From contig PLXC01000046.1 of the NCBI GenBank assembly GCA_003151275.1, positions 1 to 49,534 on the forward strand: DNA of 49,534 nt. Reading direction: 5' to 3'. The stretch comes from Candidatus Melainabacteria bacterium (GTDB lineage Bacteria > Cyanobacteriota > Vampirovibrionia > Obscuribacterales > Obscuribacteraceae). A model generated the notes under the pieces. The model had not been told where the DNA came from. It searched no databases and saw nothing but the letters and a program-made list of their open reading frames with translations. Shown here in pieces: positions 35,986 to 44,638 of the stretch. How positions within the stretch are numbered: position 1 is the stretch's first letter; each line of letters begins with the position of its first letter. Position numbers and translations under genes: made by a program.

Positions 35986-38534
35986 GTCTATTTCGTCGGT
36001 TTATTCTGCGCGATTTGGCAAAGAATAAGACACGAACTTGTCTTACTCTCGCCGGCATCGCACTCGGTGTCAGTGTGCTTATAGCAATTGGTCTGGCCAA
36101 TCACACGGCATTGAGCAAGTTCAAAGAAACCGTGGACCTCGTTTCTGGTAAAGCAAACCTTGAGATAAGGAGCACCTCCGGACCCTATCTTGATCAAAGC
36201 GTGCTCAATGATTTGACTTGGCTTTGGAGCATCGGCGGCAAGTACATGCCTATGATTGAGCAGACTGTCGTCGTCGCCAACAAAGAAGAACAATTAGTTC
36301 AGATTATCGGCATCGATATGCTCGGTGATCCAGCATTCAAGTCATACCATGAGGAAAGTTCTGAGACAGGCAATTTCCTTGACTTATTCTCCAATCGCTC
36401 GGTGCTTGTTGGTGATCGTTTGGCTAAGGACCTCCACTTAGTTAAAGGAAGCACCTTCAAACTTTTGATTAACGATAAGCGCGAAGGTTTCACCGTTTCA
36501 GATGTTATGTCCGGAGAAGGGCTAGGTGGCGTATATAGTGGCAATCTCGTCGTTGGTGACTTGAACGTCATTCAGAGAGCGCTCAGTGCACCAGGTAAGA
36601 TTAGCCAAATTGAAGTAATCGTTCCAGATAATTTACTGCCGCAAGTACAGTATCAACTGAGTCAAAGTCTGCCGGCAGACAGCTCCGCGAATAGACCATC
36701 TCAACGTGGTGAGCAAGTAGAGAAAATGACTCGCTCGTTCGAATACAACTTAATTGCTCTTACTTTTATCGCCTTAATGGTGGGCATGTTTCTGATTTAC
36801 AACACGATGACGATCTCGGTTATTCGCAGGCGTCCTGAAATCGGCACACTTAGAGCTTTGGGCGTCAGTCGCGCACAAGTCATGTCGTTGTTTTTAATTG
36901 AGTCATTGTGGTTTGGCGTCGTAGGCACGCTCTTGGGTTTGATCCTGGGAGTTGCCATGTCTCAAGGGGCCCTCAAAGCAATTGCCGGCACTTTTCAGCA
37001 CTTCTATTTTCAGACTCCGATTGAGGCGGTTTCATTAGCACCGCAAGTTCTATGGATGGCTTTTGGCTTAGGCGTTTTTTTGACTATGGTGGCAGCCGTG
37101 CCCCCGGTCATTGAAGCCACAAGCGTAGTTCCAGCTGAGGCAACTCGGAGAGCTTCTTATGAATCAAAAATTGACCGTTTGTCACCAAAACTAAGTCTAT
37201 GTGGCTTGGGTTTCTTTCTAGTCTCTGCGATTGCCAGTCTACAAGAGCCTGTTTATAACTTTCCCGTCTTCGGCTATGTAGCAGCTCTGGCTGCCATTCT
37301 CGGCGCAGCGCTAGTGATGCCCATTGTTCTCAAAATAGTGCTGCCTTGGCTAGGCAAAGGTTTGAAAAAAGTGTTGCGTTTTGAGGGATTGTTTGCAGCT
37401 CGTTCGTTGCAAGGCACGTTAGGACGCACATCAGTGGCGGTGGCAAGCTTGATGATTGGTATAGCGATGATGGTCAGCCTTGGCATTATGATTGGCAGTT
37501 TCCGGGAAACAGTGATGGTCTGGATAGACCAAACTTTACAAGCCGATCTGTGGTTGCAACCGTCAGCGAGAGCGGCTGGAAGCAGGTCGGGCAAATTTGA
37601 TCAATCCATTGTGCAAATGATTAAAGATGTTCCGAATGTCAAAGCGGTGGATGCATTCGTAGACACTCCAATCGAGTATAACGGTGAGGCTACCAACTTG
37701 GGAGCTGGTGATCTCAATGTAACCGAGAAGTACGGACACCTCAAATTCATTTCAGGTGAGACGACAAGCGCTGTATTATCCCGTATGGGAACACACAGTG
37801 CACTGGTTTCCGAAAGTTTTGCAATTCGCAAAAATGTGCACCAAGGCGACACGGTTACTCTGCATACACCATCCGGTGATTACACCGCGAAGGTGGAGGG
37901 AGTGTATTACAACTACGCCAGTGATTTAGGCTACATCGTGATACCACGAGGAGTCTATAATGATCTTTATCATGAAACTGGTGTTTCGAACTGCGCGATT
38001 TACCTATCGCCAGATGCCGATCCGTATAAGGTGCGTGCTGCAATCCAAAGCCGACTGGCGAAGGTTGGCTTATTCTCGATTCGTACAACCAGTGAGTTGC
38101 GCAAAGAGGCGATTAAGATATTTGATCGCACCTTCGCAATAACATACGCATTGCACACTATTGCGATTGCAGTATCGATGCTTGCAGTAATGAACGCATT
38201 GTTTGCTCTTGCCCTGGAATCAAGGCGTGAATTCGGCATTCTCCGATATATGGGAGCAACGACTCGACAGATTCAGACTGTGGTGTTGACTGAGGCTGGG
38301 ATCTTAGGTTTGCTTGGCAGTGCGTCTGGGATAGTGCTCGGTTTTGTTTTGTCGCTGCTATTGATCTTTGTCATCAACAGACAATCATTCGGTTGGACTG
38401 TGCAATTCGCGGTGCCCTATGACTTTCTAATCGAGGCATCATTTCTTGTTTTATTGACTGCTATTTTGTCGGGAATAATCCCCGCTCGTTTTGCGGCGCA
38501 AACCATTGCACCGCAGGTAGTACGCGAGGAGTAA
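35970..38534 (+). CDS. FtsX-family ABC permease with two FtsX modules
   Basis: Membrane protein of 854 residues with a duplicated layout. The first half has a transmembrane helix (LTLAGIALGVSVLIAIGLAN), a periplasmic MacB-core-like domain (to about 240) and three FtsX helices (LIALTFIALMVGMFLIYNTM, ESLWFGVVGTLLGLILGVAM, LWMAFGLGVFLTMVAAVP). The second half repeats this, starting with TSVAVASLMIGIAMMVSLGI and ending with helices around ILGLLGSASGIVLGFVLSLL. Between them are two more hydrophobic segments. This is the AttF/AttG type of permease, here as one chain. It works with the ATPase whose gene overlaps it. The conserved loop SRRE-FGILRYMGATTRQI before the last helices fits the family. Confidence 0.9.
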   Translation: MLFELSLFRRFILRDLAKNKTRTCLTLAGIALGVSVLIAIGLANHTALSKFKETVDLVSGKANLEIRSTSGPYLDQSVLNDLTWLWSIGGKYMPMIEQTVVVANKEEQLVQIIGIDMLGDPAFKSYHEESSETGNFLDLFSNRSVLVGDRLAKDLHLVKGSTFKLLINDKREGFTVSDVMSGEGLGGVYSGNLVVGDLNVIQRALSAPGKISQIEVIVPDNLLPQVQYQLSQSLPADSSANRPSQRGEQVEKMTRSFEYNLIALTFIALMVGMFLIYNTMTISVIRRRPEIGTLRALGVSRAQVMSLFLIESLWFGVVGTLLGLILGVAMSQGALKAIAGTFQHFYFQTPIEAVSLAPQVLWMAFGLGVFLTMVAAVPPVIEATSVVPAEATRRASYESKIDRLSPKLSLCGLGFFLVSAIASLQEPVYNFPVFGYVAALAAILGAALVMPIVLKIVLPWLGKGLKKVLRFEGLFAARSLQGTLGRTSVAVASLMIGIAMMVSLGIMIGSFRETVMVWIDQTLQADLWLQPSARAAGSRSGKFDQSIVQMIKDVPNVKAVDAFVDTPIEYNGEATNLGAGDLNVTEKYGHLKFISGETTSAVLSRMGTHSALVSESFAIRKNVHQGDTVTLHTPSGDYTAKVEGVYYNYASDLGYIVIPRGVYNDLYHETGVSNCAIYLSPDADPYKVRAAIQSRLAKVGLFSIRTTSELRKEAIKIFDRTFAITYALHTIAIAVSMLAVMNALFALALESRREFGILRYMGATTRQIQTVVLTEAGILGLLGSASGIVLGFVLSLLLIFVINRQSFGWTVQFAVPYDFLIEASFLVLLTAILSGIIPARFAAQTIAPQVVREE

Positions 38535-38543
38535 GGAGGTCTT

Positions 38544-39638
38544 TTGTTAGGACGGGTCGTTTTTCTGCTTGCTTTGCTTCTAGTATCGATCGGATGTGTC
38601 AGCGCACGCGAATTCAAACAAGCGTTACCCGGCTACGTCTTTGCATTTCCTAAAGACCACGCATCGCATGACGCGTTTAAAACTGAGTGGTGGTATTACA
38701 CAGGTCATCTGGTGAGTAAAGACAACAAGCGCTATGGTTATGAATTGACTTTCTTTCGCACAGGTGTGGACACTTCGTCCTCACCCAAAGCCTCACCTTG
38801 GGACGTTAAAGATATATTTCTCGCCCACTTCGCAATTACCGATAAAAGTAATCGAACCTTTCATTACTTTGAAAAACTAAACCGAAGCGGATTGAATTCG
38901 TCTGGAGCAAAGCTTGACCACTACTATGTTTTCAATGAGAATTGGTCGGTTGAGCAACTTGGCGATCGCTTCGTGCTAAAAGCAGACACCCCAGATTTCG
39001 GGCTTCATCTATCCCTCAATTCTGCCAAACCACCTGTAGTGCATGGGCTAAATGGTGTTAGTCAAAAGGCTTCATGTAAGGGATGTGCTTCTCATTATTA
39101 TTCGATGACTAGGCTTAAGAGTGACGGCTATTTGTATCTGAATGGACAGTCCGTTCCTGTAACAGGGATCTCGTGGATGGATCATGAGTTTGGCAGCAAT
39201 CAACTTACAGCTGAGCAGGTTGGTTGGGATTGGTTTAGTGTTCAGCTAGACAACAATACGGAACTCATGCTCTACGTCATGAAGAAAACGAATAACGAGA
39301 TTGACACAAATTCGAGCGGTACCATCATTTATTCCGATGGAACTTCAAAGCATATTAATCAATCCGATTTCAGTATAAAAACCAATCGGATTTGGAAGAG
39401 TCCTCACACGAACGGCGTTTATCCTGTGGACTGGACAGTGAAAATTCCTAGCGAGAAACTGGAACTCACGCTGATACCAACTTTGGATGACCAGGAGCTG
39501 CGCACTGCCAAGTCGACTGGCGTATCCTATTGGGAAGGTGCAACTTCAGTAAAAGGTACAGTGTCTGGCAAAAGTGTGGATGGACAGGCTTATGTCGAAA
39601 TGACTGGTTATGCAGAGAAGTTTCACAAAAAGATCTGA
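38544..39638 (+). CDS. AttH-like secreted lipocalin-domain protein (CrtC/AttH family)
   Basis: Protein of 364 residues. The start is a TTG with a perfect AAGGAGG 6 bases upstream. The hydrophobic leader LGRVVFLLALLLVSIGCVSA may be cleaved at Cys18 (lipoprotein) or after VSA. Family marks of AttH/carotenoid 1,2-hydratase-like lipocalins are FKTEWWYYTGHLVSKDNKRY, GYELTFFRTG, FLAHFAITD, SYYSMTRL-like (HYYSMTRLKSDGYL), GISWMDHEFGSN and GWDWFSVQLDNNTELMLYVM. It lies 9 bases after the FtsX permease, completing an AttEFGH-type operon. In that system the ABC unit is thought to move the lipocalin's ligand or the protein itself; ligand unknown. Confidence 0.88.
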   Translation: MLGRVVFLLALLLVSIGCVSAREFKQALPGYVFAFPKDHASHDAFKTEWWYYTGHLVSKDNKRYGYELTFFRTGVDTSSSPKASPWDVKDIFLAHFAITDKSNRTFHYFEKLNRSGLNSSGAKLDHYYVFNENWSVEQLGDRFVLKADTPDFGLHLSLNSAKPPVVHGLNGVSQKASCKGCASHYYSMTRLKSDGYLYLNGQSVPVTGISWMDHEFGSNQLTAEQVGWDWFSVQLDNNTELMLYVMKKTNNEIDTNSSGTIIYSDGTSKHINQSDFSIKTNRIWKSPHTNGVYPVDWTVKIPSEKLELTLIPTLDDQELRTAKSTGVSYWEGATSVKGTVSGKSVDGQAYVEMTGYAEKFHKKI

Positions 39639-39676
39639 GCCCTATTCAAAAGATACAGAACTGATAAAGTGTATGC

Positions 39677-40768
39677 ATGAATTTTGTTCTCTTCGAAATC
39701 ATCCGCGATTTTCTTCTGCTGCTGTTATTTTTGCGGTTAGTTATTTTGCCGGCGTTTGCAGCGGCACCATCAAATCAAAAGCTGCAAGAGTTTTTGAATC
39801 TTGGCGAGCAATCCCAGCTCAGTCACGATATGCGCCGTGCAGAGATGGACTATCTTAAAGCGATCGAAGAGGCTGCTAAATTCGGTCCAAAGTCGCCGGA
39901 AACACAGGAGAGTGAGGCCCGTCTCGCTGCTGTTTACGTTCTGCAGGGGAAGCTAGAGGCGGCAGCACCACATTATCAAAAAGCAAAAGACATAGCCCTT
40001 GCACTGAAAAAAGAAGGGCACGAGGCACCAGAGAGTTTTGTTTGGCTTGACGATCTATCTGATGCTTATCAACTGCAAGCAGCCACGACACAACCGGAGT
40101 ATTGTTACCTGCACTGCATTGAATTAAGAAAGGCAATCTCTCCTCGACACAAAAACCTCGCTTCGGTGGAAACGCAGTTCGGTTCTCTCCTGCTCATGAA
40201 TGGAAAAGTGGCTGAAGGGGACAAGTACCTTAAAGAAGGTTATGCCTTGAGTGCGACGTTGGATGGTGCAGAGAGTCACAACACCGGTAAGCTGTGTCTC
40301 ATTCTGGCCAACGCTTATAACATTGCAGGCAAACTAACCGATGCGGAAAAGTTTTGCAAAGAGGCAATCGCTATAACTCTGAAGCGATCAGGTAATTTAA
40401 ACACGGTGCTCGCTAACTTGCGCAGAATGGATGCTGTAATTCTGACAAAGATGGGAAAGACCAAAGAGGCGCTGAGCGAAGTTAAAACTGCAATGGAGCT
40501 GCACAAGCGACTGGACGGAGTAAAGAGTGCTGAGTATGCGTATGATCTTTCTTGCTTAGCGACGATATACATGGACTCGCATAGACTGAATGAAGCTGAA
40601 GCAACCGTGACGGAATCGTTGGCGATCTTTCAGACGCAACCACATGTGATTAAAGAACTTCGTACTACTACTTTAGCGCTTGCCGTCAAAATAGCGCGAC
40701 TGCAACATCACAATAGTCAAGCCGCTAAATGGGAGGCTGAGTTGAAAACCTGGGAGGCGAAGCGCTAA
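39677..40768 (+). CDS. Secreted TPR-repeat protein
   Basis: Protein of 363 residues with a long hydrophobic leader (DFLLLLLFLRLVILPAFAAA). Eight or so TPR units of the kinesin-light-chain type follow, e.g. EARLAAVYVLQGKLEAAAPH, LCLILANAYNIAGKLTDAEK and YDLSCLATIYMDSHRLNEAE. It resembles the protein at 42576 along its length: both share EARLAAV, a 'MDD/LDD LA/S-AY' unit and a PEYCY/REYCY segment, so the two are paralogs separated by a decayed gene. It starts 38 bases after the AttH-like gene and may be read with it. Its stop overlaps the convergent small gene by 4 bases. Confidence 0.82.
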   Translation: MNFVLFEIIRDFLLLLLFLRLVILPAFAAAPSNQKLQEFLNLGEQSQLSHDMRRAEMDYLKAIEEAAKFGPKSPETQESEARLAAVYVLQGKLEAAAPHYQKAKDIALALKKEGHEAPESFVWLDDLSDAYQLQAATTQPEYCYLHCIELRKAISPRHKNLASVETQFGSLLLMNGKVAEGDKYLKEGYALSATLDGAESHNTGKLCLILANAYNIAGKLTDAEKFCKEAIAITLKRSGNLNTVLANLRRMDAVILTKMGKTKEALSEVKTAMELHKRLDGVKSAEYAYDLSCLATIYMDSHRLNEAEATVTESLAIFQTQPHVIKELRTTTLALAVKIARLQHHNSQAAKWEAELKTWEAKR

Positions 40769-41133
40769 TCGTGATCAGCATCGCCAGAGACGATTTTCAA
40801 CTTGGAATATCCAGGCGAGGCACTGTTTGGCTGCGCACCTTTGGGTGGCGGAATAGGAGGCAGAGCGGCTGGAGGGTGCGCTAGTCCGTACTTTTTTAAA
40901 ATTGAATCGAGTCGCTCTCTAGTTTTGGCTGCGTCTTCAGCGCGATCAGCTCTCTCTTGAAAGATCATCATGCTGCGAAGAACGAGTCCAACGATCATTC
41001 CGTCTGGCCCGTGCACGTCTTCGGCTTTAGCCAATGCCTGACCGTAAATGTTCGCGGCCTCTTCTTGATCACCACGATCGCTAATATGTTTGGCTCTCCC
41101 ACACATAGCTGTTGCTGTTTCGTCATCTGGCAT
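40765..41133 (-). CDS. Small TPR-like protein with Pro-rich tail
   Basis: Protein of 122 residues without signal peptide. The first 80 residues hold two TPR-like helices pairs (AMCGRAKHISDRGDQEEAAN, IYGQALAKAEDVHGPDGMIV and LRSMMIFQERADRAEDAAKT) of the same type as its neighbours. The tail is Pro-rich (PPAALPPIPPPKGAQPN). GGGAG lies about 9 bases before the ATG. It is convergent with the TPR gene ending at 40768. Probably an adaptor; partner unknown. Confidence 0.65.
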   Translation of the reverse strand: MPDDETATAMCGRAKHISDRGDQEEAANIYGQALAKAEDVHGPDGMIVGLVLRSMMIFQERADRAEDAAKTRERLDSILKKYGLAHPPAALPPIPPPKGAQPNSASPGYSKLKIVSGDADHD

Positions 41134-41888
41134 GTTTAGCAGTCTCCCTGCTTAATTCTATCGTTCCCTGGTGAGGTTGATACCATGTTGAAATTGACTG
41201 TCAATTCAGTCTTTGTCTAATTATCGACACTGCAGGTAGTGTCAGATTTACTGCCCTTGTTGATGATATTGGATAGTCGAAATAGGCTGGGACTATAGCG
41301 CTCACTTTTTCACCACGTCGTTGCCCACAGACAGGTGAAAGCGGCTATTCTATTTGCAATTTGGAGAACTGGCCGGGTCGGCGCTGTTGCAACTTTGGAT
41401 AACTGGCCGGATTGGCCTGATCTGTCTCCATCATAGTCCCTTTTCTCCATAAAAGAACAATTTAATGGTCCAAAGTGACGCAATGCATCAAAGGGGAAGC
41501 CGGGCCGAGATCAGAGCGAACGGAGAAAGCTATAGATGGAGCTATAGATGGGATCGATACGGATGAGTCGAGACGACGCATGGCTGCTGAGACCCAACTA
41601 GTTGACCGTCGGGCTGCAAGAATTGACCTCGGAAAAATTCTTTCTCGGTGGAGATAATTTCGCTTAAGTCGCTTAAGTCGGACCTTGATGTTGGACCAAA
41701 CGGTCGGCAATAGTTGCCAGCATCGCTTGCCACTGCATATGGTGCGTTTTTCTTTGTTGTGATTATTGACCGCTCGAACTTTTGCCACACCTGGATTAAT
41801 GTGACGGCATAGTCCATAAACGGCTGTCTATGTGGTTTGCATTGTTTACTGGCTTGGTATAAAGTCGTTACAAATTCCGGAGTAGACT
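41134..41888. other. Gene-poor region with short repeats
   Basis: No gene is supported. Overlapping short frames exist on both strands without convincing ribosome sites or known motifs. The stretch holds a 27-28 bp direct repeat (41356-41416), a tandem 12-mer AGCTATAGATGG x2 at 41528-41551, and a tandem 9-mer CGCTTAAGT x2 at 41661-41678. With the pseudogene that follows, it looks like a decaying segment. Confidence 0.5.
41356..41416. repeat. Direct repeat of 27-28 bp, two copies
   Basis: Copy 1 (41356-41382) and copy 2 (41389-41416) share the pattern GCAA-TTTGGA-AACTGGCCGG and end in GGC, with 6 bases between them. Such internal repeats are seen at ends of some insertion sequences, but no transposase is nearby. 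Confidence 0.6.
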
Positions 41889-42544
41889 GTGCATCTAGGC
41901 GTATTGGACCTCATTTATAGAAGGGCTGGCATGTACCGCACGCGGGCTGCCGTATCCTCCTTTAGACTTGGCAAATGGTCCGAGTTCAGATTTGAAGACG
42001 TTCAAAGAGGCGCTCAACATCTTTCAAACTATTTAATCGATAAGGGAGTCAAACATGGAGACCGCATTGCGATTGTATCCGAGTCGAACGCGGAGTTTGG
42101 GGTAGTATTCTTCGCCGTAATTAGAGCTGGGACTATTTTAGTACCCTATAATCTCTACCAACAGCCACAAATACTTTCGATTGTGCTCGGTTGGCAAACC
42201 TTTGCCTGGCATCGAAGTGCGATTAGGAGGAGCGAAAGGTGTTGGCGACGTAGGTGAAATTGTGACGAAGGGACCACACGTAATGCGCGGCTACTTTCGC
42301 AGGGAAGACCTGACAAATGTTGTTATCGATCAAGCTGGTTGGTTTTACACGGGTGACCTCGGTTCTTTCGATGATGACGGTTTTTTATTCGTGACTGGCC
42401 GGATCAAAGACCTGATTGTGCTTACCGGTGGCAAGAAGGTTTATCCCGAAGAGGTTGAGCAGGCTGCCGAGGACCCATTCCGGCAAAGTAAAAAGAAATC
42501 TTGTGCTGAACTGGCTCAAGGAGCAAGAGGCGGCCAGGCGATGA
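41889..42544 (+). pseudogene. Acyl-CoA ligase (AMP-binding) pseudogene with two internal deletions
   Basis: Three pieces of one adenylate-forming enzyme follow each other in three different frames. The first (from GTG 41889) is the N-terminus: RGAQHLSNYLIDKGVKHGDR, then IAIVSESNAEFGVVFFAVIR and AGTILVPYN. The second (from about 42181) is the later core: SVGKPLPGIEVRLGGAKGVG, then GWFYTGDLGSFDDDGFLFVT and GRIKDLIVLTGGKKVYPEEV. The third (from 42479) is the C-terminal lysine motif, SGKVKRNLVLNWLKEQEAAR, ending at TGA 42542-42544. The ATP P-loop region between the first and second pieces is gone, and about 40 or more residues are missing before the third. An intact relative lies at 9218. The gene cannot make a working enzyme. 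Confidence 0.85.
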
Positions 42545-42575
42545 ATAGTGGCGCATTTATAAATATCCTACCGTC

Positions 42576-43634
42576 ATGTTCGACATGAAGCGAAGTAGAG
42601 TAGCTCTTTTAACAATTGGCGCTTTGGCGTCGCTATTAGTTTTAGGTTTCGTTGTTAGAGATGTTCATGCGGCCGGGTCGGATTGGAATGACTTGATCGA
42701 TGAAGGCAATCGCCTGGAATTGTTACGAGACTATGGAGCGGCGAAAAGGTACTACCTTAATGCTTTACAAATGGCCCGAAAAGCTGGTACGAATACTCCC
42801 CATGTCGGTGAGGCTCAAGCGAGACTGGCAGCTGTTTGCATGGCACAGAGAAATGTAAAGGAAGCGGAGCCATATATGCAAGCAGCGCTTAAAATTGCCC
42901 TTGAAGAGAAGCGTCTCGGTCATCCTGATGAGGAAGTGGCTATTTGTATGGATGATTTGGCTGGAGCTTATTTGGACGAAGCACCAAGTTCGAATCGCGA
43001 GTACTGTTATAAGAAGGCTATCGAAATTCGCGAAAAAATCTTCGGGTTGAATCATCCGAGTCTTTCTCGTACTTATGGCTCCCTTGCTACTTTCTACATG
43101 GACAATAACCGATACACTGAGGCGGCACCGCAAATTACTAAAGCATTGAGCATAACTAGTAGATCGGTGTCTTCGGCCGATTACTCTCTTGCTAAGCAAG
43201 TGTTGCACCATGCACTATTAAAGTATGACCATGGCGACTTAAATGCTGCGGAAAAAATGAGTCAAGTTTCAGCCGATATCGAGAAACGTACAAAAACTGA
43301 CCTGTATCAATCGATTCGATCACAGTTTGATGCGGTTATTCTTGCCGATCGCGGCAAGGTTCAACAAGCCGAGCAAGTTTTGATAAAAGCCATTAAGCAC
43401 GATGAAATTCATCATCCAGATAGCGACCGCTTCGCCGATGACTACGCACAACTTGCCCGATTTTACTGTCAGCATCATCGTGACAAGGAGGCGCAGAGAT
43501 TTTTCATTCTCGCCAAAGAGGTGGCCGCGAAAAGTCAATCTAAAAATCTGGAAGAGATTGTCAGTGATCAAATGCGATGCTTTAAACATTCCGGAAAGGT
43601 CAAGCCATTGCTCAATTTGAGGTTAGCCCGTTGA
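42576..43634 (+). CDS. Secreted TPR-repeat protein (paralog of the gene at 39677)
   Basis: Protein of 352 residues; ATG 42576 or the in-frame ATG 42585 (MKRSRVALL) can start it. The leader is RVALLTIGALASLLVLGFVV, followed by a cleavage-like VHA. TPR units follow, for example AQARLAAVCMAQRNVKEAEP, AICMDDLAGAYLDEAPSSNR and TYGSLATFYMDNNRYTEAAP, with the linker IFGLNHPSLSR typical of kinesin-light-chain repeats. It is related along its length to the protein at 39677. Its last codons lie in the copy of the nth 3'-end repeat (43628-43659). Confidence 0.82.
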   Translation: MFDMKRSRVALLTIGALASLLVLGFVVRDVHAAGSDWNDLIDEGNRLELLRDYGAAKRYYLNALQMARKAGTNTPHVGEAQARLAAVCMAQRNVKEAEPYMQAALKIALEEKRLGHPDEEVAICMDDLAGAYLDEAPSSNREYCYKKAIEIREKIFGLNHPSLSRTYGSLATFYMDNNRYTEAAPQITKALSITSRSVSSADYSLAKQVLHHALLKYDHGDLNAAEKMSQVSADIEKRTKTDLYQSIRSQFDAVILADRGKVQQAEQVLIKAIKHDEIHHPDSDRFADDYAQLARFYCQHHRDKEAQRFFILAKEVAAKSQSKNLEEIVSDQMRCFKHSGKVKPLLNLRLAR

Positions 43635-43698
43635 ACTGGGCAAAGTTTGTGATTGGGCATTAGACCATTGAATTGGGGCAAAGGTTGGTGATTGGGCA
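43628..43698. repeat. Direct repeat: duplicated 3' end of the endonuclease III gene
   Basis: Copy A (43665-43698) is the coding sequence of the last 11 residues of the endonuclease III gene, plus its stop region. Copy B (43628-43659) lies just beyond the stop and into the end of the convergent TPR gene. On the minus strand both start TGCCCAATCAC and contain AAC-TTTGCCC; they differ at a few bases and one indel. Period about 38 bases. Confidence 0.7.
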
Positions 43699-44517
43699 AC
43701 GCGGGCAGTCCGGCTTGCGCGCGAAGCACATTCTCCTGCCATGCCAAATCAACGTAATGGATAGTTGCGACCAGTCCTGATTTGGAAAAAGATTCTGCAA
43801 ATCAATTTCAATTTTTTCCGGTTCCGTATTTTTCGAAAATCCCAGACGCCCTGAAAGTCTTTGAACATGCGTATCGACAGTCCATCCAGGCACACCGAAT
43901 ACGACACCAAGCACAACGTTGGCTGTTTTGCGCCCAACTCCAGGAAGTGTGATCAGTTCTTCAATCGTCTGAGGAACAATGCCACCAAAATTTGCCACGA
44001 GCGCTTGGGCGCATTTTTGTATATTATTTGCTTTGGCGTTGAAGAATCCTGTCGGCTTGATAATTTCCTTGATTTCATCCAAGTCAGCTTCCGCTAAACT
44101 TTTAGCATCCGGAAACCTTTCAAAGAGAGTGGGCGTAACTTTATTAACAGTTACATCGGTTGTTTGAGCAGACATGATCACAGCTGTAAGTAATTGGAAA
44201 GCACTGTTGTAATTGAGTTCGCATTCAGCCTCGGGATACTGTTGACAAAGCAAGCTCATCTCCTGCTGTGCCACACGGGCTGACACCTTATTAAAGGCGG
44301 GTTCGACAACTTTTGCAGCTGCCTTTTCGATCATCTGTTTGCCCTTTGCCTTAGTCGCCGCTGTAATTAGTTTTGCTTTGGCAGGCTTCGATTTGTCCGT
44401 GGTGACGGACTTCTTTGCGACAGGCTTGGATTTGGCAGTTGCGATGGACTTCTTTGCGACAGGTTTGGAATTACTCGCTACCGGCTTGGAATTAATGCTT
44501 CCGACTACTTTCTTCAC
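43660..44517 (-). CDS. nth: Endonuclease III (DNA glycosylase/AP lyase) with Lys/Ala-rich N-terminal tail
   Basis: Base-excision repair enzyme that removes oxidised pyrimidines and cuts at abasic sites. The helix-hairpin-helix is LPGVGRKTANVVLGVVFG with catalytic Lys197, and the catalytic Asp is Asp215 in GWTVDTHVQR; the 18-residue spacing equals that of E. coli Nth (Lys120-Asp138). The iron-sulfur cluster ligands Cys264, Cys271, Cys274 and Cys280 follow the C-x6-C-x2-C-x5-C rule. The core is of normal length, but an extra tail of about 75 residues precedes it, with repeated SKPVA/KKS units (SNSKPVAKKSIATAKSKPVA), like a histone H1-type basic tail. It is a lone minus-strand gene, and its 3' end is duplicated downstream. 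Confidence 0.95.
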   Translation of the reverse strand: MKKVVGSINSKPVASNSKPVAKKSIATAKSKPVAKKSVTTDKSKPAKAKLITAATKAKGKQMIEKAAAKVVEPAFNKVSARVAQQEMSLLCQQYPEAECELNYNSAFQLLTAVIMSAQTTDVTVNKVTPTLFERFPDAKSLAEADLDEIKEIIKPTGFFNAKANNIQKCAQALVANFGGIVPQTIEELITLPGVGRKTANVVLGVVFGVPGWTVDTHVQRLSGRLGFSKNTEPEKIEIDLQNLFPNQDWSQLSITLIWHGRRMCFARKPDCPRCPITNLCPNSMV

Positions 44518-44638
44518 TGGCTAATTTCCTTGATTTCCACTGAAATTTTACACGAAACGACTCTCTTAACCGAGACAATTAGCTAGCTAAGCAAAACACT
44601 TTGCGAGTCAATGATGCTCCGGCGCGGTGTCATCGAAT

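Noticed and set aside
41462..41817. Overlapping short frames on both strands
   Set aside because: They conflict with each other, include short tandem repeats and show no known motif.
44575..44592. ATTAGCTAGCTAA-type palindrome also seen near 19300
   Set aside because: The shared core is short and AT-rich and has different flanks; two copies do not support an element.
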